Shown: positions 18,064 to 26,134 of the stretch, piece by piece
Layout of the letters: each line of letters begins with the position of its first letter
How positions within the stretch are numbered: the first letter of the stretch is position 1
NCBI RefSeq assembly: GCF_023370115.1
Contig: NZ_CP097160.1
Span: forward strand, 1,550,001 to 1,614,000
Direction of reading: 5' to 3'
DNA: 64,000 nucleotides
DNA from: Gulosibacter sediminis
Lineage (GTDB): Bacteria > Actinomycetota > Actinomycetes > Actinomycetales > Microbacteriaceae
The notes under the pieces: generated by a model
What the model saw: only the letters and a program-made list of their open reading frames with translations
Databases searched by the model: none
Told to the model about the DNA's origin: nothing
Translations under genes and position numbers: made by a program

Positions 18064-18908
18064 TTACCTGCCCGTGCGATTCGATTGGAGATATAGGAGG
18101 TCGCGAGCACAACGATCGCGATCACGAGGCCGGGCAGCACCGTCAGCCACCAGGCGGTCGCCATGTAGTCGCGGCCGGCCGAGATCAGGGCGCCCCATTC
18201 GGGCACGTCCGGCGGCGCGCCGAAGCCGAGGAAGCTCAGCGACGAGATGGCGAGCAGCGCGACGCCGAATTCGAGGGCGATGAGCGAGATCACTGGCGTG
18301 ATCGAGTTCGGCAGGATGTGCCGCCACAGCACGGTGTACCAGCGCGCACCGCTCATGAGGGCCGCCTCGACGTAGACCGCCTGCGCGTTCTGCAGCACCG
18401 AGGAGCGCATGACGCGGGCGAATGTCGCCATCGAAGTGATTCCGACAGCCACACCGATCTCGACGATGCCGAAGCCGAGCGAGGCCACGATCGCGATCGA
18501 CAGCAGGATCGCGGGAATCGACAGGAACACGTCGACGATGCGCATGATGACCTCGTCGACCCAACCGCGCAGGTAGCCCGCGAGCAGGCCGAGCACCGAG
18601 CCGACCACGAAGCCGAGGCCCACCGCGAGCGCCGCCGCCGAGAGCGTGACCGACGCGGCGTAGACGGTGCGCGCGTAGACGTCCTGTCCGAGCTGGTTCG
18701 TGCCGAAGGGGTGCTCGCCGGACGGCGACTGGAGGCGGTCGGCGGTGTCGACCGCGGCCGGGTCGGTCGCGGTGAACAGGCCGGGCCAGATGGCCCACGC
18801 GATGACGACGAGCACGACGAGCACGGCGACGCCGAGCCCGATGTTGCCGGCGAGGCCGGCCTTGCGGCGCGAGCCGGTGGCACCGGTGACTTGGGTGAGC
18901 GAGGTCAC
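18060..18908 (-). CDS. ABC transporter permease, DppC type
   Basis: Second permease of the importer, 282 aa, with an N-terminal membrane helix, a periplasmic-side segment containing HPFGTNQLGQDVYAR, the typical DppC/OppC signature, and five further helices. The coupling-helix sequence with the EAA-like loop lies near VEAALMSGARWY. The start is a GTG at 18908 whose first base is the last base of the upstream TAG stop, so the two permeases are translationally coupled. Confidence 0.94.
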   Translation of the reverse strand: MTSLTQVTGATGSRRKAGLAGNIGLGVAVLVVLVVIAWAIWPGLFTATDPAAVDTADRLQSPSGEHPFGTNQLGQDVYARTVYAASVTLSAAALAVGLGFVVGSVLGLLAGYLRGWVDEVIMRIVDVFLSIPAILLSIAIVASLGFGIVEIGVAVGITSMATFARVMRSSVLQNAQAVYVEAALMSGARWYTVLWRHILPNSITPVISLIALEFGVALLAISSLSFLGFGAPPDVPEWGALISAGRDYMATAWWLTVLPGLVIAIVVLATSYISNRIARAGK

Positions 18909-19843
18909 TATGCGGCCGCCTTTCCGGTCAGGGCGATTCGGCGATCGATGAGCGGGGTCACCAGGTCGACGATGAGGTTGATCACGACGAAGACGAGGGC
19001 GGCGATCGTGACGATCGCGAGCACGACCGAGATCTCGCTGCTCTCGACCGCGCCGATGAGCTCGCGGCCGAGGCCGTTGCGCGAGAACACGGTCTCGGTC
19101 ACGACCGTGCCGCCGAGCATGCCCGCGACGAGGATGCCGACCATGTTGAGCGATGGCAGCGCGGCGCCGCGCAGGGCGTGGCCGAAAACGATGCGGGGGC
19201 GCGTGGCGCCCTTTGCCCGCACCTGCTCGGCGTAGGCGCTCGCCATTTCGACGCGCAGGCTCGACGCAAGCACCTGCGCGAGGTACGCGCCGGTCGTGAT
19301 CGCGAGCGCGAGCGCTGGCAACACGATCGAGGCGAACGTGCCGGTGTTGTAGGCGGGGAACCAGCCGAGCCCGAACGAGAACGCCTGCAGCAGCAGGAGG
19401 CCAAGCCAGAACGACGGCAGCGAGATCGCGATGGGCGGCAGCGCCGAGAGCAGCCCGCGCAGCCAGGCGGCGCGGGGGTACACCGAGGCGATGCCGACGA
19501 CGAGGCCGATGATGAGGGCGAACACGAGCGCGACGCCGACGAGCTCGAGGGTATTCGGCAAGGCGCGCGCAATGATCTGCGACACCGGCTCGCCGGTTCC
19601 CACGGTGACGCCGAAGTCGCCGCGCACGGCGCCGATTAGCGCCGCGAAGTACTGCACGTACCAGGGCCGATTCAGGCCGAGCGCCTCGCGGCGGGCTTCG
19701 AGCGCGGCCGGGTCAGATGCATCCACGCCCGCGGCCGCGACCGCGTCGCCGGGGAGGAAGAAGAGGATGAGCCAGGCGGCGGTGAACGCGGCCCAGATGA
19801 TCAGCACGCCGAAGCCGATGCGGCGAAGAAGGTAGGTCGCCAT
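18908..19843 (-). CDS. ABC transporter permease, DppB type
   Basis: First permease of the importer, 311 aa, six predicted helices, starting with YLLRRIGFGVLII as is typical of DppB/OppB. The EAA-like cytoplasmic loop is around AYAEQVRAKGA. The open frame runs on to 20152, but family sequence begins at ATG 19843, which lies 2 nt after the stop of the solute-binding protein gene. The upstream extension is arginine- and proline-rich and lies over another gene. Confidence 0.94.
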   Translation of the reverse strand: MATYLLRRIGFGVLIIWAAFTAAWLILFFLPGDAVAAAGVDASDPAALEARREALGLNRPWYVQYFAALIGAVRGDFGVTVGTGEPVSQIIARALPNTLELVGVALVFALIIGLVVGIASVYPRAAWLRGLLSALPPIAISLPSFWLGLLLLQAFSFGLGWFPAYNTGTFASIVLPALALAITTGAYLAQVLASSLRVEMASAYAEQVRAKGATRPRIVFGHALRGAALPSLNMVGILVAGMLGGTVVTETVFSRNGLGRELIGAVESSEISVVLAIVTIAALVFVVINLIVDLVTPLIDRRIALTGKAAA

Positions 19844-19845
19844 CG

Positions 19846-21438
19846 TTACTGCTCCGTCCAGGCGCTTGCGAAGTCGACGCGGCTCGAGGCATCGAACGTG
19901 ATGCCGTGCGTGGTCGGCGACGACACGATCGTGGTTGAGAGCTGCATGACGGGAATCACGGCGCCCTGCTCGAGGATGAGCGCGACGGCCTCGTCGACGG
20001 CCTCCTGCCGCTGCTCGGGGTCGGAGATCTCGTCGATGCGCTGGAGCGCCTCGTGGATGCTCGTGTCGGGGAGGTTCTGGTTGAAGAGCGCGTTCGGGCC
20101 GATCAGGCTGCTCATCGCGCTCGGGTCGGCCCGGGTCGAGTTGACCCACCACAGGGAGCGCGAACCGTCACCGATCGTGCCGGTCTGCTGCGCGACGGTG
20201 GTCTGCTTGAGCTGCATGTCGACGCCGATGTCCTTGAACTGCTGTTGAATCAGCTGGAGCGCGTCGCTCGTCGGCTGCCAGTAATCAAGGGTGAAGCTGA
20301 GGCGCTCGCCGTCCTTCTCGCGCACGCCGTCGGAGCCGAGCTCCCAGCCGGCCTCGTCGAGCAACTGGTTCGCGAGGTCGACGTCGTACGCGAACTCGTC
20401 GGAGACATCGGTGTACAGCGGCGTCGTGTCGCTGAGCACCGAGGTGGCAGGGCGGTCGTTCGGCGTGAGCAGCGAGTTCACGGCGTCGCGGTCGATCGCG
20501 TGCATGAGCGCCTGCCGCACGGCCGGGTCTTTGCCCACGGTGCTGTCGAAGTTCACGAGGAAGCCGTAGACCTCGCCCGGGTTCGCGCGGTTGTTGAGCT
20601 CGAAGCCGCGCTCGGCAAAGATCTCCTGGTCGAGCGCCGAGATGTTGTTCGACGCCTGAATCTGATTGCTCAGCAGCGTGCCCGTCAGCGTCGACGACTC
20701 GGGAATCACGGCGAAGCGGAGCTCGTCGAGGTAGGGCGCGCCCTGGTTCTCGACGCTCGGCGGCGCCCAGGCGTAGTCCTCGCGGCCCTTGAGCACGGCA
20801 ATCGTGTCGGGCTCGTAGCGATCGAGGGTGAACGGGCCGGAGCCCGCGAAGTCGCCGGCGCAGCGATCGGCTTGCGACTTCTTCGTCGACTCGGTCGAGA
20901 TCATCCCGAGCCCCTGCGATGCCGAGGCCTGCAGGAAGTCGCCGCGCGGCGACGCGAAGGTGAGCTGCACCGTCATGTCGTCGGGCGTTTCGACCGATTC
21001 GAGCCCGGCCGTGTACCGCGCGCCGAGCACCGCGACGGCACCCATTTCGGTGATGCTGTCGAAGTTCGCCTTGACCGAGGCCGCGTCGACCGGCGTGCCA
21101 TCCGAGTAGCTCGCGCCCTCGGCGAGGTGGAACGTGAACTCGGTCGACTCGTCGTTGATTTCCCACGAGCTCGCGAGCCACGGCTCGATCTCGCCAGTGT
21201 CGGGGTTCTGCCACGTGAGTGAGGCCACGAGCGGCTTGCTCATGACGATCGCGTCGTTCGACGAGACCTGCTGCGGGTCGATGCAGCCCAGGTCGTCGGG
21301 CAGCCCGTACACCAGTGTGCCGCCCGCCTGTGGTGTGGTGGCATCGCCGGTATCCGTGGTCGTGGTGTTGGCCGCGCAGCCGGTGAGCGCGAGCACAGCA
21401 GCGGCGAGCATCGGAATGATGCGGATGCGCGAGGCCAT
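19846..21438 (-). CDS. ABC transporter solute-binding lipoprotein, family 5
   Basis: Extracytoplasmic substrate receptor of the importer, 530 aa. It has a lipoprotein signal with lipobox ALTGC (Cys21) and the family 5 (DppA/OppA/NikA) fold, with segments such as EPWLASSWEIN, GTPVDAASVKANFD, AVRQALMHAIDRDAVN and LLDEAGWE. AAGGAG precedes ATG 21438 at normal spacing. First gene of the accessory operon, which then runs through two permeases, the double ATPase, two LLM monooxygenases and the FAD protein with gaps of 4 nt or less. Confidence 0.95.
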   Translation of the reverse strand: MASRIRIIPMLAAAVLALTGCAANTTTTDTGDATTPQAGGTLVYGLPDDLGCIDPQQVSSNDAIVMSKPLVASLTWQNPDTGEIEPWLASSWEINDESTEFTFHLAEGASYSDGTPVDAASVKANFDSITEMGAVAVLGARYTAGLESVETPDDMTVQLTFASPRGDFLQASASQGLGMISTESTKKSQADRCAGDFAGSGPFTLDRYEPDTIAVLKGREDYAWAPPSVENQGAPYLDELRFAVIPESSTLTGTLLSNQIQASNNISALDQEIFAERGFELNNRANPGEVYGFLVNFDSTVGKDPAVRQALMHAIDRDAVNSLLTPNDRPATSVLSDTTPLYTDVSDEFAYDVDLANQLLDEAGWELGSDGVREKDGERLSFTLDYWQPTSDALQLIQQQFKDIGVDMQLKQTTVAQQTGTIGDGSRSLWWVNSTRADPSAMSSLIGPNALFNQNLPDTSIHEALQRIDEISDPEQRQEAVDEAVALILEQGAVIPVMQLSTTIVSSPTTHGITFDASSRVDFASAWTEQ

Positions 21439-21484
21439 AGAGCTCCTTGAGCGGGTTGAATCGGTTGCCTCGGAAACGTATGCG

Positions 21485-21517
21485 CGTTCACCAAAGCCCC
21501 CACGAACTTAGTGAACG
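21485..21517. promoter_or_regulatory. Inverted repeat upstream of the ABC operon
   Basis: CGTTCAC at 21485-21491 is repeated inverted as GTGAACG at 21511-21517, with 19 nt between. It lies 47-79 nt before the start of the solute-binding protein and could be a dimeric repressor site. No regulator gene is adjacent. Confidence 0.35.
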
Positions 21518-21536
21518 GTGAGCCAATGTCTTGCAG

Positions 21537-21590
21537 CGTCACGATCAACGTCGTCACGATTCGTCACGTGTCGTCATTCCCCGTCACAGT
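21537..21590. repeat. Phased CGTCAC direct repeats
   Basis: CGTCA(C) occurs at 21537, 21552, 21562, 21572 and 21582, so four units are exactly 10 bp apart, one helical turn, and the first is 15 bp before them. The array lies in the 286-nt gap between the ABC operon and the divergent DUF3043 gene. Confidence 0.6.
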
Positions 21591-21685
21591 CGCGATTTGC
21601 CGTTGCCGCGCAACCTCACCCTTTGCTATCTGCGAACGTTGCGGGCGAATCGAGCGCGACCTGCGCCCGCCGCATCCGCGTCGCT

Positions 21686-21691
21686 TAGAAT
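21686..21691 (+). promoter_or_regulatory. Possible -10 box of the DUF3043 gene
   Basis: TAGAAT, 33 nt before the start codon, followed by a GAAGGA ribosome binding site. No matching -35 was found. Confidence 0.3.
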
Positions 21692-21724
21692 TGCCGGATA
21701 CCGCAGTCAACGTAGAAGGACACC

Positions 21725-22315
21725 ATGGCGAAGAATTCGGCGAGCGAGCAGAACGTCCCCGAGTCGAGCGACGAGGCCGGCCTGACCTCGGGCAAGAAGG
21801 GACCAACGCCCCGCCGCAGGGACGCCGAGGCGGCGAACTTCCGCCCGCTCGTGCCCGAAGACCGCAAAGAGGCCAAGCGCCAGTCGCGGGCCAAGATGCA
21901 GGTCGAGCAGCAGAAGGCGCGCGAGGGCATGGCCCGCGGCGACGACCGCTACTTGCGCCCGAACGAGCGCGGCCCGCAGAAGCGCTACCTGCGCGACTTC
22001 ATCGACGCGCGCATCACGCTCGGCGAGTGGCTGCTTCCCCTCATGTTCCTCGTGATCTTCGCCACGTTCATTCCGCAGACGAACGCCGCCGTGTGGGCAA
22101 TGATGTTCATCTGGATTTACCTCGCGCTCTGTGTCGCCGAGGGCCTGCTCTACGGTGCGATGATCCGCCGCAAGGTGCGCGAGGTCGTCGGCGACGACAA
22201 GACCGAGAAGGGCTTCCTCTTCCAGGCCATGGGCCGCAGCATGCAGATCCGCATGCTGCGCATGCCGAAGCCCCAGGTGAAGCGCTTCGACAAGATTGAG
22301 TTCACCGGCCGCTAG
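21725..22315 (+). CDS. DUF3043 domain membrane protein
   Basis: A 196-aa protein of the actinobacterial DUF3043 family. The N-terminal 90 residues are highly charged, with GPTPRRRDAEAANFRPL and a lysine/arginine-rich stretch, then two hydrophobic helices (near residues 103-118 and 122-145), then a basic C terminus ending in FDKIEFTGR. Function is unknown. It is found beside respiratory or dipeptidase genes in many actinobacteria. GAAGGA precedes ATG 21725 and a T-tailed terminator follows the stop. Confidence 0.9.
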   Translation: MAKNSASEQNVPESSDEAGLTSGKKGPTPRRRDAEAANFRPLVPEDRKEAKRQSRAKMQVEQQKAREGMARGDDRYLRPNERGPQKRYLRDFIDARITLGEWLLPLMFLVIFATFIPQTNAAVWAMMFIWIYLALCVAEGLLYGAMIRRKVREVVGDDKTEKGFLFQAMGRSMQIRMLRMPKPQVKRFDKIEFTGR

Positions 22316-22330
22316 GGCCGCCTCCGTGAG

Positions 22331-22362
22331 ACCGGGTCGCCACCGCGCGGCCCGGTTTTTTT
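22331..22362 (+). terminator. Rho-independent terminator after the DUF3043 gene
   Basis: ACCGGG and CCCGGT arms, with a weaker CGC/GCG inner pairing, followed by seven T residues. It begins 15 nt after the stop codon. Confidence 0.85.
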
Positions 22363-22376
22363 GGCGCGCCGAAGAC

Positions 22377-22967
22377 TCAGATCGTGTCGTCAGCGCCGAT
22401 GATGTCGAGATTCCAGAAGCGAGTGTCGGGGTCAGCCGGGTCGTGGGCGTGCGTGGCCTCGGTGATGACTTCCTGGATCCTCGCCTCGAGCCTGCGGAAT
22501 TCCGCCTCGCTGAGCCGAAGACTGCTCTGCGAAAACGTTCCGTGCTGCGCGGCGTCGCGGCCCGAGACATAGTCGCCCGCCCACGCCACGACGCGCCTCA
22601 GCAGCGCGAGGTGGTCTTCGGCGAGCTCGCCCATGACCGACATCGCGAGCACTTCGTCATCGACCGGATGCTCGGGCGAGCCGACGGTCCACGCCCCGTC
22701 GACGGTCTTCCACACGCGGTCACGCTTGTCGCGCGCGTGTTCCGAGTCCTCCTCGAGCATGCCCGCGTTCGCGAGTACCCGCAGGTGGAAGCTCACACTG
22801 TTCGCGGGCACCCCGAGGTCGGCGGCCAGATCGGCCGCTCGCGCGTACCCTCGCGCCGCGACGGCCCTCGCGATGCGGCGCCGCAGCGGATGCGCGTACG
22901 CCTTCAGCATTGCCGTCGTCGCGGGCCGCTCCCCCGGATGCGCTGACCGTTGCTGCTCGTCTGCCAT
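22377..22967 (-). CDS. ArsR-like winged-helix repressor
   Basis: A 196-aa regulator with an N-terminal winged helix at about residues 18-85 (AYAHPLRRRIARAV, then the recognition-helix region GVPANSVSFHLRVL) and a C-terminal helical domain of unknown ligand. No cysteine metal site is apparent. It is divergent from an MFS exporter, with 75 nt between the start codons containing a perfect 30-bp palindrome, so it probably represses both genes. A TAGAAT box 6 nt before ATG 22967 suggests a leaderless transcript. Confidence 0.9.
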   Translation of the reverse strand: MADEQQRSAHPGERPATTAMLKAYAHPLRRRIARAVAARGYARAADLAADLGVPANSVSFHLRVLANAGMLEEDSEHARDKRDRVWKTVDGAWTVGSPEHPVDDEVLAMSVMGELAEDHLALLRRVVAWAGDYVSGRDAAQHGTFSQSSLRLSEAEFRRLEARIQEVITEATHAHDPADPDTRFWNLDIIGADDTI

Positions 22968-23000
22968 GGGCCGATTCTATCCACACCAAATATTGCGCAA
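22968..23000 (-). promoter_or_regulatory. Predicted promoter of the ArsR-like gene, leaderless
   Basis: The -10 TAGAAT is at 22979-22974 and ATG follows after 6 nt. A -35-like TTGCGC at 23000-22995 gives a short 15-nt spacer and lies inside the left arm of the palindrome. Confidence 0.5.
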
Positions 23001-23018
23001 TTTCTATTGCGCAATATT
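22989..23018. promoter_or_regulatory. Perfect 30-bp palindromic operator
   Basis: Two 13-bp arms, AATATTGCGCAAT and its exact reverse complement, flank a TTCT spacer. Each arm also contains the smaller palindrome ATTGCGCAAT, so two dimers could bind side by side. It overlaps the -35 regions of both divergent promoters. Confidence 0.8.
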
Positions 23019-23042
23019 TCTTGCGGAACTAGCATCGACGGC
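23007..23042 (+). promoter_or_regulatory. Predicted promoter of the MFS gene, leaderless
   Basis: TTGCGC at 23007-23012 and TAGCAT at 23030-23035 are separated by the ideal 17 nt, and ATG 23043 follows the -10 by 7 nt. The -35 lies in the right arm of the palindrome. Confidence 0.55.
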
Positions 23043-24389
23043 ATGAGCACCTCAACGACGCGGCACAGCCTGCTTCGCAACCGCCAGTACGCGGCGTGGC
23101 TCGTCAGCGATACGGCCAAGGGACTCGCGAGCGCACTGTTTGCGTTCGCGCTACCTCTCATTGCGCTCTTCGTCACCAACGACCCCGCCCAGGCCGGCGT
23201 CATCGGCGCCGTCGGCATGGCGGTGCGCACGGTCACGACCGTGTTCGGCGGCGTCCTCGCCGACCGGCACCCCCGCATCGCCCTCATGGTCACCGGCTCG
23301 CTCGTCGGGGTGGTGCTGGCGGTGGCCCTCACCGCGCTCGCGCTCACCGATGCCCTCAGCTTCGCCACGCTACTCGGCGTGCAGACCCTGCTCGCGGCGC
23401 GTGCTGGCCTCTTCGATGTTGCCGGCGAGAGCGCGCTCAAGGAGCTCGTGCCCGACGACGCGATGGGCCGCGCGCAGGCGGCGAATCAGGGCCGGGATGC
23501 GGTGCTGCAACTCGCCGGCGGACCCCTCGGTGGCATCCTGCTCGCGGCCGGCGCCTGGCTGGTCGGGGCGGTAATGGCTCTGTGTCATCTCGTGGCCGCG
23601 GCCACCGCCTGGCTGCTGCATCGACGCACCACGGCGTCAACCGGCGCTGCGGACGAATTCGCCTGGGCGGCCCGGGCCGCCGAGGCGCCCGGAGCATCCG
23701 AAGCATCCGAGACCACCGAGACGAAGTCCGGCGCCGCGCCGAACGCCGCCCGCGAGATCGCCGAGGGGTTCCGCTGGCTGTTCGCCCGGCCCGATCTGCG
23801 CGGGGCACTCTTCGCCGCGACGATCATCAATCTTGGCTTCAGCAGCGCCCTCACCACCGTGACGTACGCGCTGCAGCAGCAGGGCCACTCACCCGTGACG
23901 ATCGGCTTCCTCACGACCGGCGCCGGCCTCGCGATGCTCGGCGGTGCCATGCTCGCCCCACTGCTCGTCACGCGCGTGCGCGCCGGCACCGTGGTCATCG
24001 GCGGCCTTGCCGTGGCGGCAGTCGGCGTGTTCGGCATGATCCCCGTTCACGACCCGCTCGCGCTCGCCTTCGTGCTGGCCGGCACCGTCGTGTGCATCCC
24101 CGCCGTCAACGCGGCCCTCATGGGCTACTTCATGGTGGCCACCCCGAGCGCGATGCTCGGGCGCGCCAACAGCGCCTCCGCCGTACTCGGCATGGGTGCG
24201 ATGCCCCTCGCGCCCCTCATCGCCGGGGTCGGCCTGTCGCTCGTCGGCCGCGACGTCACCCTCATCGTCGCGACGGTCATCTGCGCGGCCTCTGTGCTGC
24301 TCGCCGCAAAGAACCCGGCGCTGCGAGCCCTGCCCACCGAGTCGGGCTGGTCGGCGCACGCCGCACAGTTCGAGCGCCCCAATACCTAG
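23043..24389 (+). CDS. MFS transporter, probable exporter
   Basis: A 448-aa membrane protein with about twelve hydrophobic helices. The N terminus (LLRNRQYAAWLVSDTAKG) and the loop-2/3 motif ADRHPRIALM fit the MFS subgroup often annotated as drug or macrolide exporters. A central cytoplasmic loop near residues 200-240 is rich in alanine and glutamate. ATG 23043 is chosen because the frame further upstream would pass through the operator and the divergent gene. Divergent regulator plus operator suggests inducible efflux; the substrate is unknown. Confidence 0.9.
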   Translation: MSTSTTRHSLLRNRQYAAWLVSDTAKGLASALFAFALPLIALFVTNDPAQAGVIGAVGMAVRTVTTVFGGVLADRHPRIALMVTGSLVGVVLAVALTALALTDALSFATLLGVQTLLAARAGLFDVAGESALKELVPDDAMGRAQAANQGRDAVLQLAGGPLGGILLAAGAWLVGAVMALCHLVAAATAWLLHRRTTASTGAADEFAWAARAAEAPGASEASETTETKSGAAPNAAREIAEGFRWLFARPDLRGALFAATIINLGFSSALTTVTYALQQQGHSPVTIGFLTTGAGLAMLGGAMLAPLLVTRVRAGTVVIGGLAVAAVGVFGMIPVHDPLALAFVLAGTVVCIPAVNAALMGYFMVATPSAMLGRANSASAVLGMGAMPLAPLIAGVGLSLVGRDVTLIVATVICAASVLLAAKNPALRALPTESGWSAHAAQFERPNT

Positions 24390-24418
24390 GCCCTGCGTCT
24401 CGCCGCAGCCACGGCAAT

Positions 24419-24476
24419 GGCGCGCTCAGCGACAACTGGCGCGAGCAGGATCGCGCCACTTGTCGCTGAGCGCGCC
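24419..24476. repeat. Long intergenic palindrome between convergent genes
   Basis: Two 25-nt arms with a single mismatch around an 8-nt loop. It fills the middle of the gap between the MFS gene and pyrD, so it can end transcripts from both sides. It shares the 14-mer CAGCGACAACTGGC with the element near 55155. Confidence 0.75.
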
Positions 24477-24572
24477 ACTCCACGTGAACGAGGGTCACTC
24501 GACCGAGTCAGCGGATGCCGCACCGCACATCACGCCGCCCACAACTGTTGGGGCCACGCGGCGGCACAGTCA

Positions 24573-25613
24573 TTAGCGCGTCAGCTCGCGGTTAATCGCC
24601 GCGGCCCACATCGGCCCCTCGTAGAGGAACGCCGTGTACCCCTGCACGAGCGTGGCGCCGGCATCGAGCCGGGCGCGCACGTCGCCCGCGCCGGTGACGC
24701 CGCCGACCGAGATGACGCAGAGGTCGTCGCCGAGCGCCGCGCGCACGAGCCGCAGCACCTCGAGGGAGCGGCCCGCGAGCGGCGCGCCCGAGAGTCCGCC
24801 AGCGCCGTACGCCTCGACAACGCGCGCCGAGGCCCGCAGCCCATCGCGCGAGATCGTCGTGTTTGTCGCGACGACGCCCGCAAGGCCGACCCGGCGCACG
24901 AGTTCGCCGATGCGCTGAATCGCGTCGTTCTCGAGGTCGGGCGCGATCTTCACGAGCAGCGGTACCCCCTCGGCCGCGTCCAGCGTCTCGCGCAGGATCG
25001 GCTCGAGCGCATCGAGCTCCTGCAGGCCGCGCAGGCCAGGAGTGTTCGGCGACGACACGTTGATCACGAGGTAGTCGGCCTCGTCGCGCACGGACTTCGC
25101 CGCGGCAACGTAGTCGGCGACGGCATCCTCGTCGCGCGTCAGCTTGTTCTTCCCAATGTTCACGCCGACGATGGCACTCCGGTTGCGGCGCGCACGCAGC
25201 GAGGCCGCGGCCCCCTCCGCGCCGTCGTTGTTGAAACCCATGCGGTTGATGAGGCCGCGGTCGCGCGGCAACCGGTACATGCGCGGCTTCGGATTGCCCG
25301 GCTGCGCGAGCGGCGTCACGGTGCCCACCTCGACGTGGCCAAAGCCGAGCGCCGCGAGACCGTCGACCATGTCGGCGTTCTTGTCGAAACCGGCGGCCAG
25401 GCCGAATGGCGAGGGAAACTCGAGGCCGAGCGCGCTCGTGCGCAGCCGCGCATCCGGCCGGGTGAAGCGCCCGAGCACGGCCGCGAGCGGCGGCACCGAG
25501 CCGATCCAGCGAATCACCGAGGCCCCGACGTGGTGGGCCTTCTCGGCATCCATGCGCCGGAACACGCAATTGAAGACGACACGGTAACCGGCCCGGGCGA
25601 GCTGCAGCAGCAC
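24573..25613 (-). CDS. pyrD: Dihydroorotate dehydrogenase (quinone), class 2
   Basis: Oxidises dihydroorotate to orotate in pyrimidine synthesis and passes electrons to the quinone pool at the membrane. It has 346 aa, with the N-terminal hydrophobic extension (LLQLARAGYRVVF) that marks the membrane-associated class 2 enzyme, the NRMGFNNDGA motif, NVSSPNTPGLR with the catalytic-base serine region, and FMN phosphate-binding glycines near ISVGGVTGAGD. The adjacent nrdR gene ends 13 nt upstream. Confidence 0.95.
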   Translation of the reverse strand: MLLQLARAGYRVVFNCVFRRMDAEKAHHVGASVIRWIGSVPPLAAVLGRFTRPDARLRTSALGLEFPSPFGLAAGFDKNADMVDGLAALGFGHVEVGTVTPLAQPGNPKPRMYRLPRDRGLINRMGFNNDGAEGAAASLRARRNRSAIVGVNIGKNKLTRDEDAVADYVAAAKSVRDEADYLVINVSSPNTPGLRGLQELDALEPILRETLDAAEGVPLLVKIAPDLENDAIQRIGELVRRVGLAGVVATNTTISRDGLRASARVVEAYGAGGLSGAPLAGRSLEVLRLVRAALGDDLCVISVGGVTGAGDVRARLDAGATLVQGYTAFLYEGPMWAAAINRELTR

Positions 25614-25626
25614 TGGGGTTCCTTCG

Positions 25627-26130
25627 CTATTCGGAGTGGTCGAGCGGCTCGCCGTCGACGGTCTCGTCGGAGTACTTCGGCACGATGTCGTCGTGCTTGA
25701 GGTGTTCGATCGCCTGCTCGAAGTCGCTCAGCGAGGCAAAGCCCTGATAGACGCTCGCGAAGCGGAGGTAGGCAATGTCGTCGAGCTCGCGCAGGAACGG
25801 GAGGATCGCGAGGCCGATCTCGTTCGCCTCGACCTGCGAGGCGCCCGACTGCCGAATCGTCTCCTCGACCTTCTGCGCAAGCTGCGCGAGGTCGGCGTCG
25901 GTGACGGGTCGACCCTGGCATGCCTTGCGCACGCCCGACATTACCTTGTCGCGCGAGAATGACTCGGCCACGCCGGAGCGCTTGATGACGCTGAGGCTCG
26001 CGGTCTCGAGCGTCGAAAAGCGGCGATTGCAGTTCGGGCACTGACGACGCCGGCGGATCGCGTAGCCGTCGTCGGTTGTGCGCGAGTCGATGACCCGCGA
26101 ATCGGGGTGGCGGCAGAACGGACAGTGCAC
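25627..26130 (-). CDS. nrdR: Ribonucleotide reductase repressor NrdR
   Basis: Nucleotide-sensing repressor of ribonucleotide reductase genes. It has 167 aa with a zinc ribbon (Cys3, Cys6, Cys31, Cys34), the [16 protein letters not shown] block and an ATP-cone domain ([16 protein letters not shown] onwards). It starts at GTG 26130, where family sequence begins at HCPFC; the frame is open to 26412 inside hisD but without family match. It is 4 nt after hisD. No nrd genes are in the window. Confidence 0.95.
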   Translation of the reverse strand: MHCPFCRHPDSRVIDSRTTDDGYAIRRRRQCPNCNRRFSTLETASLSVIKRSGVAESFSRDKVMSGVRKACQGRPVTDADLAQLAQKVEETIRQSGASQVEANEIGLAILPFLRELDDIAYLRFASVYQGFASLSDFEQAIEHLKHDDIVPKYSDETVDGEPLDHSE

Positions 26131-26134
26131 GGCG

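Noticed and set aside
19844-20152. N-terminal extension of the DppB-type permease
   Set aside because: Arginine- and proline-rich sequence lying over the solute-binding protein gene; the normal permease N terminus starts at 19843.
21537-21590. CRISPR array
   Set aside because: Units are 6-9 nt at 10-bp spacing with no spacers of CRISPR size and no cas genes nearby.
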